Part shown: positions 63,871 to 64,000 of the stretch, piece by piece
How positions within the stretch are numbered: position 1 is the first letter of the stretch
Layout of the letters: every line of letters starts with the position of its first letter
Assembly: GCF_007050985.1 (NCBI RefSeq)
Contig: NZ_VHSF01000001.1
Span: forward strand, 930,001 to 994,000
Direction of reading: 5' to 3'
From: Christiangramia sabulilitoris
GTDB lineage: Bacteria > Bacteroidota > Bacteroidia > Flavobacteriales > Flavobacteriaceae
Length of the DNA stretch: 64,000 nucleotides
The notes under the pieces: generated by a model
What the model was told of the DNA's origin: nothing
Seen by the model: the letters and a program-made list of their open reading frames with translations, nothing else
The model's database searches: none
Made by a program: the position numbers and the translations under genes

Positions 63871-63878
63871 CAAAATTA
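63871..63878 (-). promoter_or_regulatory. Possible -7 box of dnaE (TAATTTTG)
   Basis: On the - strand TAATTTTG fits TAnnTTTG, 43 bases before the dnaE ATG. No clear -33 element lies at the expected distance. Confidence 0.33.
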
Positions 63879-63906
63879 AACCATCCGGGCTAAAATAAGG
63901 AACTTT

Positions 63907-63937
63907 ATTCCTGAAATAAAACTTTGTTTTCAGGAAT
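63907..63937. repeat. Inverted repeat upstream of dnaE
   Basis: ATTCCTGAAA (63907-63916) and TTTCAGGAAT (63928-63937) are perfect 10 bp arms around an 11-base loop. There is no T-run after it in either direction, so it is more likely an operator or RNA hairpin than a terminator. Confidence 0.5.
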
Positions 63938-63947
63938 TATTAACCAT

Positions 63948-63993
63948 AAAAAAAGCCTCACAAAATTCTGAAAATTCAGATAATTTGTGAGGC
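63948..63993 (-). terminator. Terminator of a gene beyond the right edge
   Basis: On the - strand GCCTCACAAA ... TTTGTGAGGC with a second inner CTGAA/TTCAG pairing is followed by a run of T. It belongs to a gene that lies to the right of this window and reads towards dnaE. Confidence 0.8.
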
Positions 63994-64000
63994 CTGATAC

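Overview
This 64 kb window is chromosomal DNA from a marine-type member of the Flavobacteriaceae (Bacteroidota), plausibly near Gramella/Christiangramia, Salegentibacter or Zunongwangia; the genus is inferred. The evidence is a complete gliding/type IX secretion block gldKLMN, a SusC/SusD pair, many lipoproteins with short Leu-rich signals and a Cys, starts that usually lack a Shine-Dalgarno sequence, several TAnnTTTG boxes of the Bacteroidota -7 type, and a DnaE carrying an N-terminal proofreading exonuclease. No integrase, transposase, phage gene or CRISPR array was found.

Layout. 0-2.7 kb: a partial XRE-type regulator at the edge, a CPBP membrane protease, a fasciclin lipoprotein and a YegP-like protein. 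2.8-5.0 kb: the most unusual stretch, an initiator tRNA (fMet) followed by a decaying tandem array of copies of its own 3' end, each paired with a terminator hairpin and interrupted by two lipoprotein genes, one of them frameshifted. 5.0-13.7 kb: a SpoIIAA-like protein, an RND efflux operon (adaptor, pump, TolC, Cys-rich protein), an ABC-F ATPase and a DUF983 protein. 13.7-23.3 kb: topA, a degenerate ureohydrolase, gldK, gldL, gldM and gldN in one direction, ending at a strong terminator, then an FAD oxidoreductase. 23.4-29.5 kb: a propeller-like lipoprotein, an SDR enzyme, small and secreted proteins, a DsbD-like thiol reductase and a BASS transporter.

29.6-54 kb is a carbohydrate region. 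It holds a NagZ-like GH3 / serine-hydrolase fusion, a ChbG/YdjC deacetylase, a Dabb protein with a haem c/VCBS lipoprotein, a TolB-like propeller protein, then a SusC-SusD unit followed by a large ASPIC/UnbV VCBS lipoprotein, a GMC oxidoreductase, a TIM-barrel sugar isomerase and a gluconate-2-dehydrogenase-subunit-3 protein. A divergent NagB/PIG-L fusion, a GH20 hexosaminidase and a creatininase-family protein follow. Together they suggest outer-membrane uptake of an oligosaccharide, periplasmic oxidation (possibly to 3-keto sugars) and amino-sugar breakdown.

54-64 kb is mostly housekeeping: a DUF255 thioredoxin-domain lipoprotein, a secreted duplicated-domain protein, tRNA-Asp, a DUF58 protein, trxA, a GC-rich interspersed repeat and dnaE.
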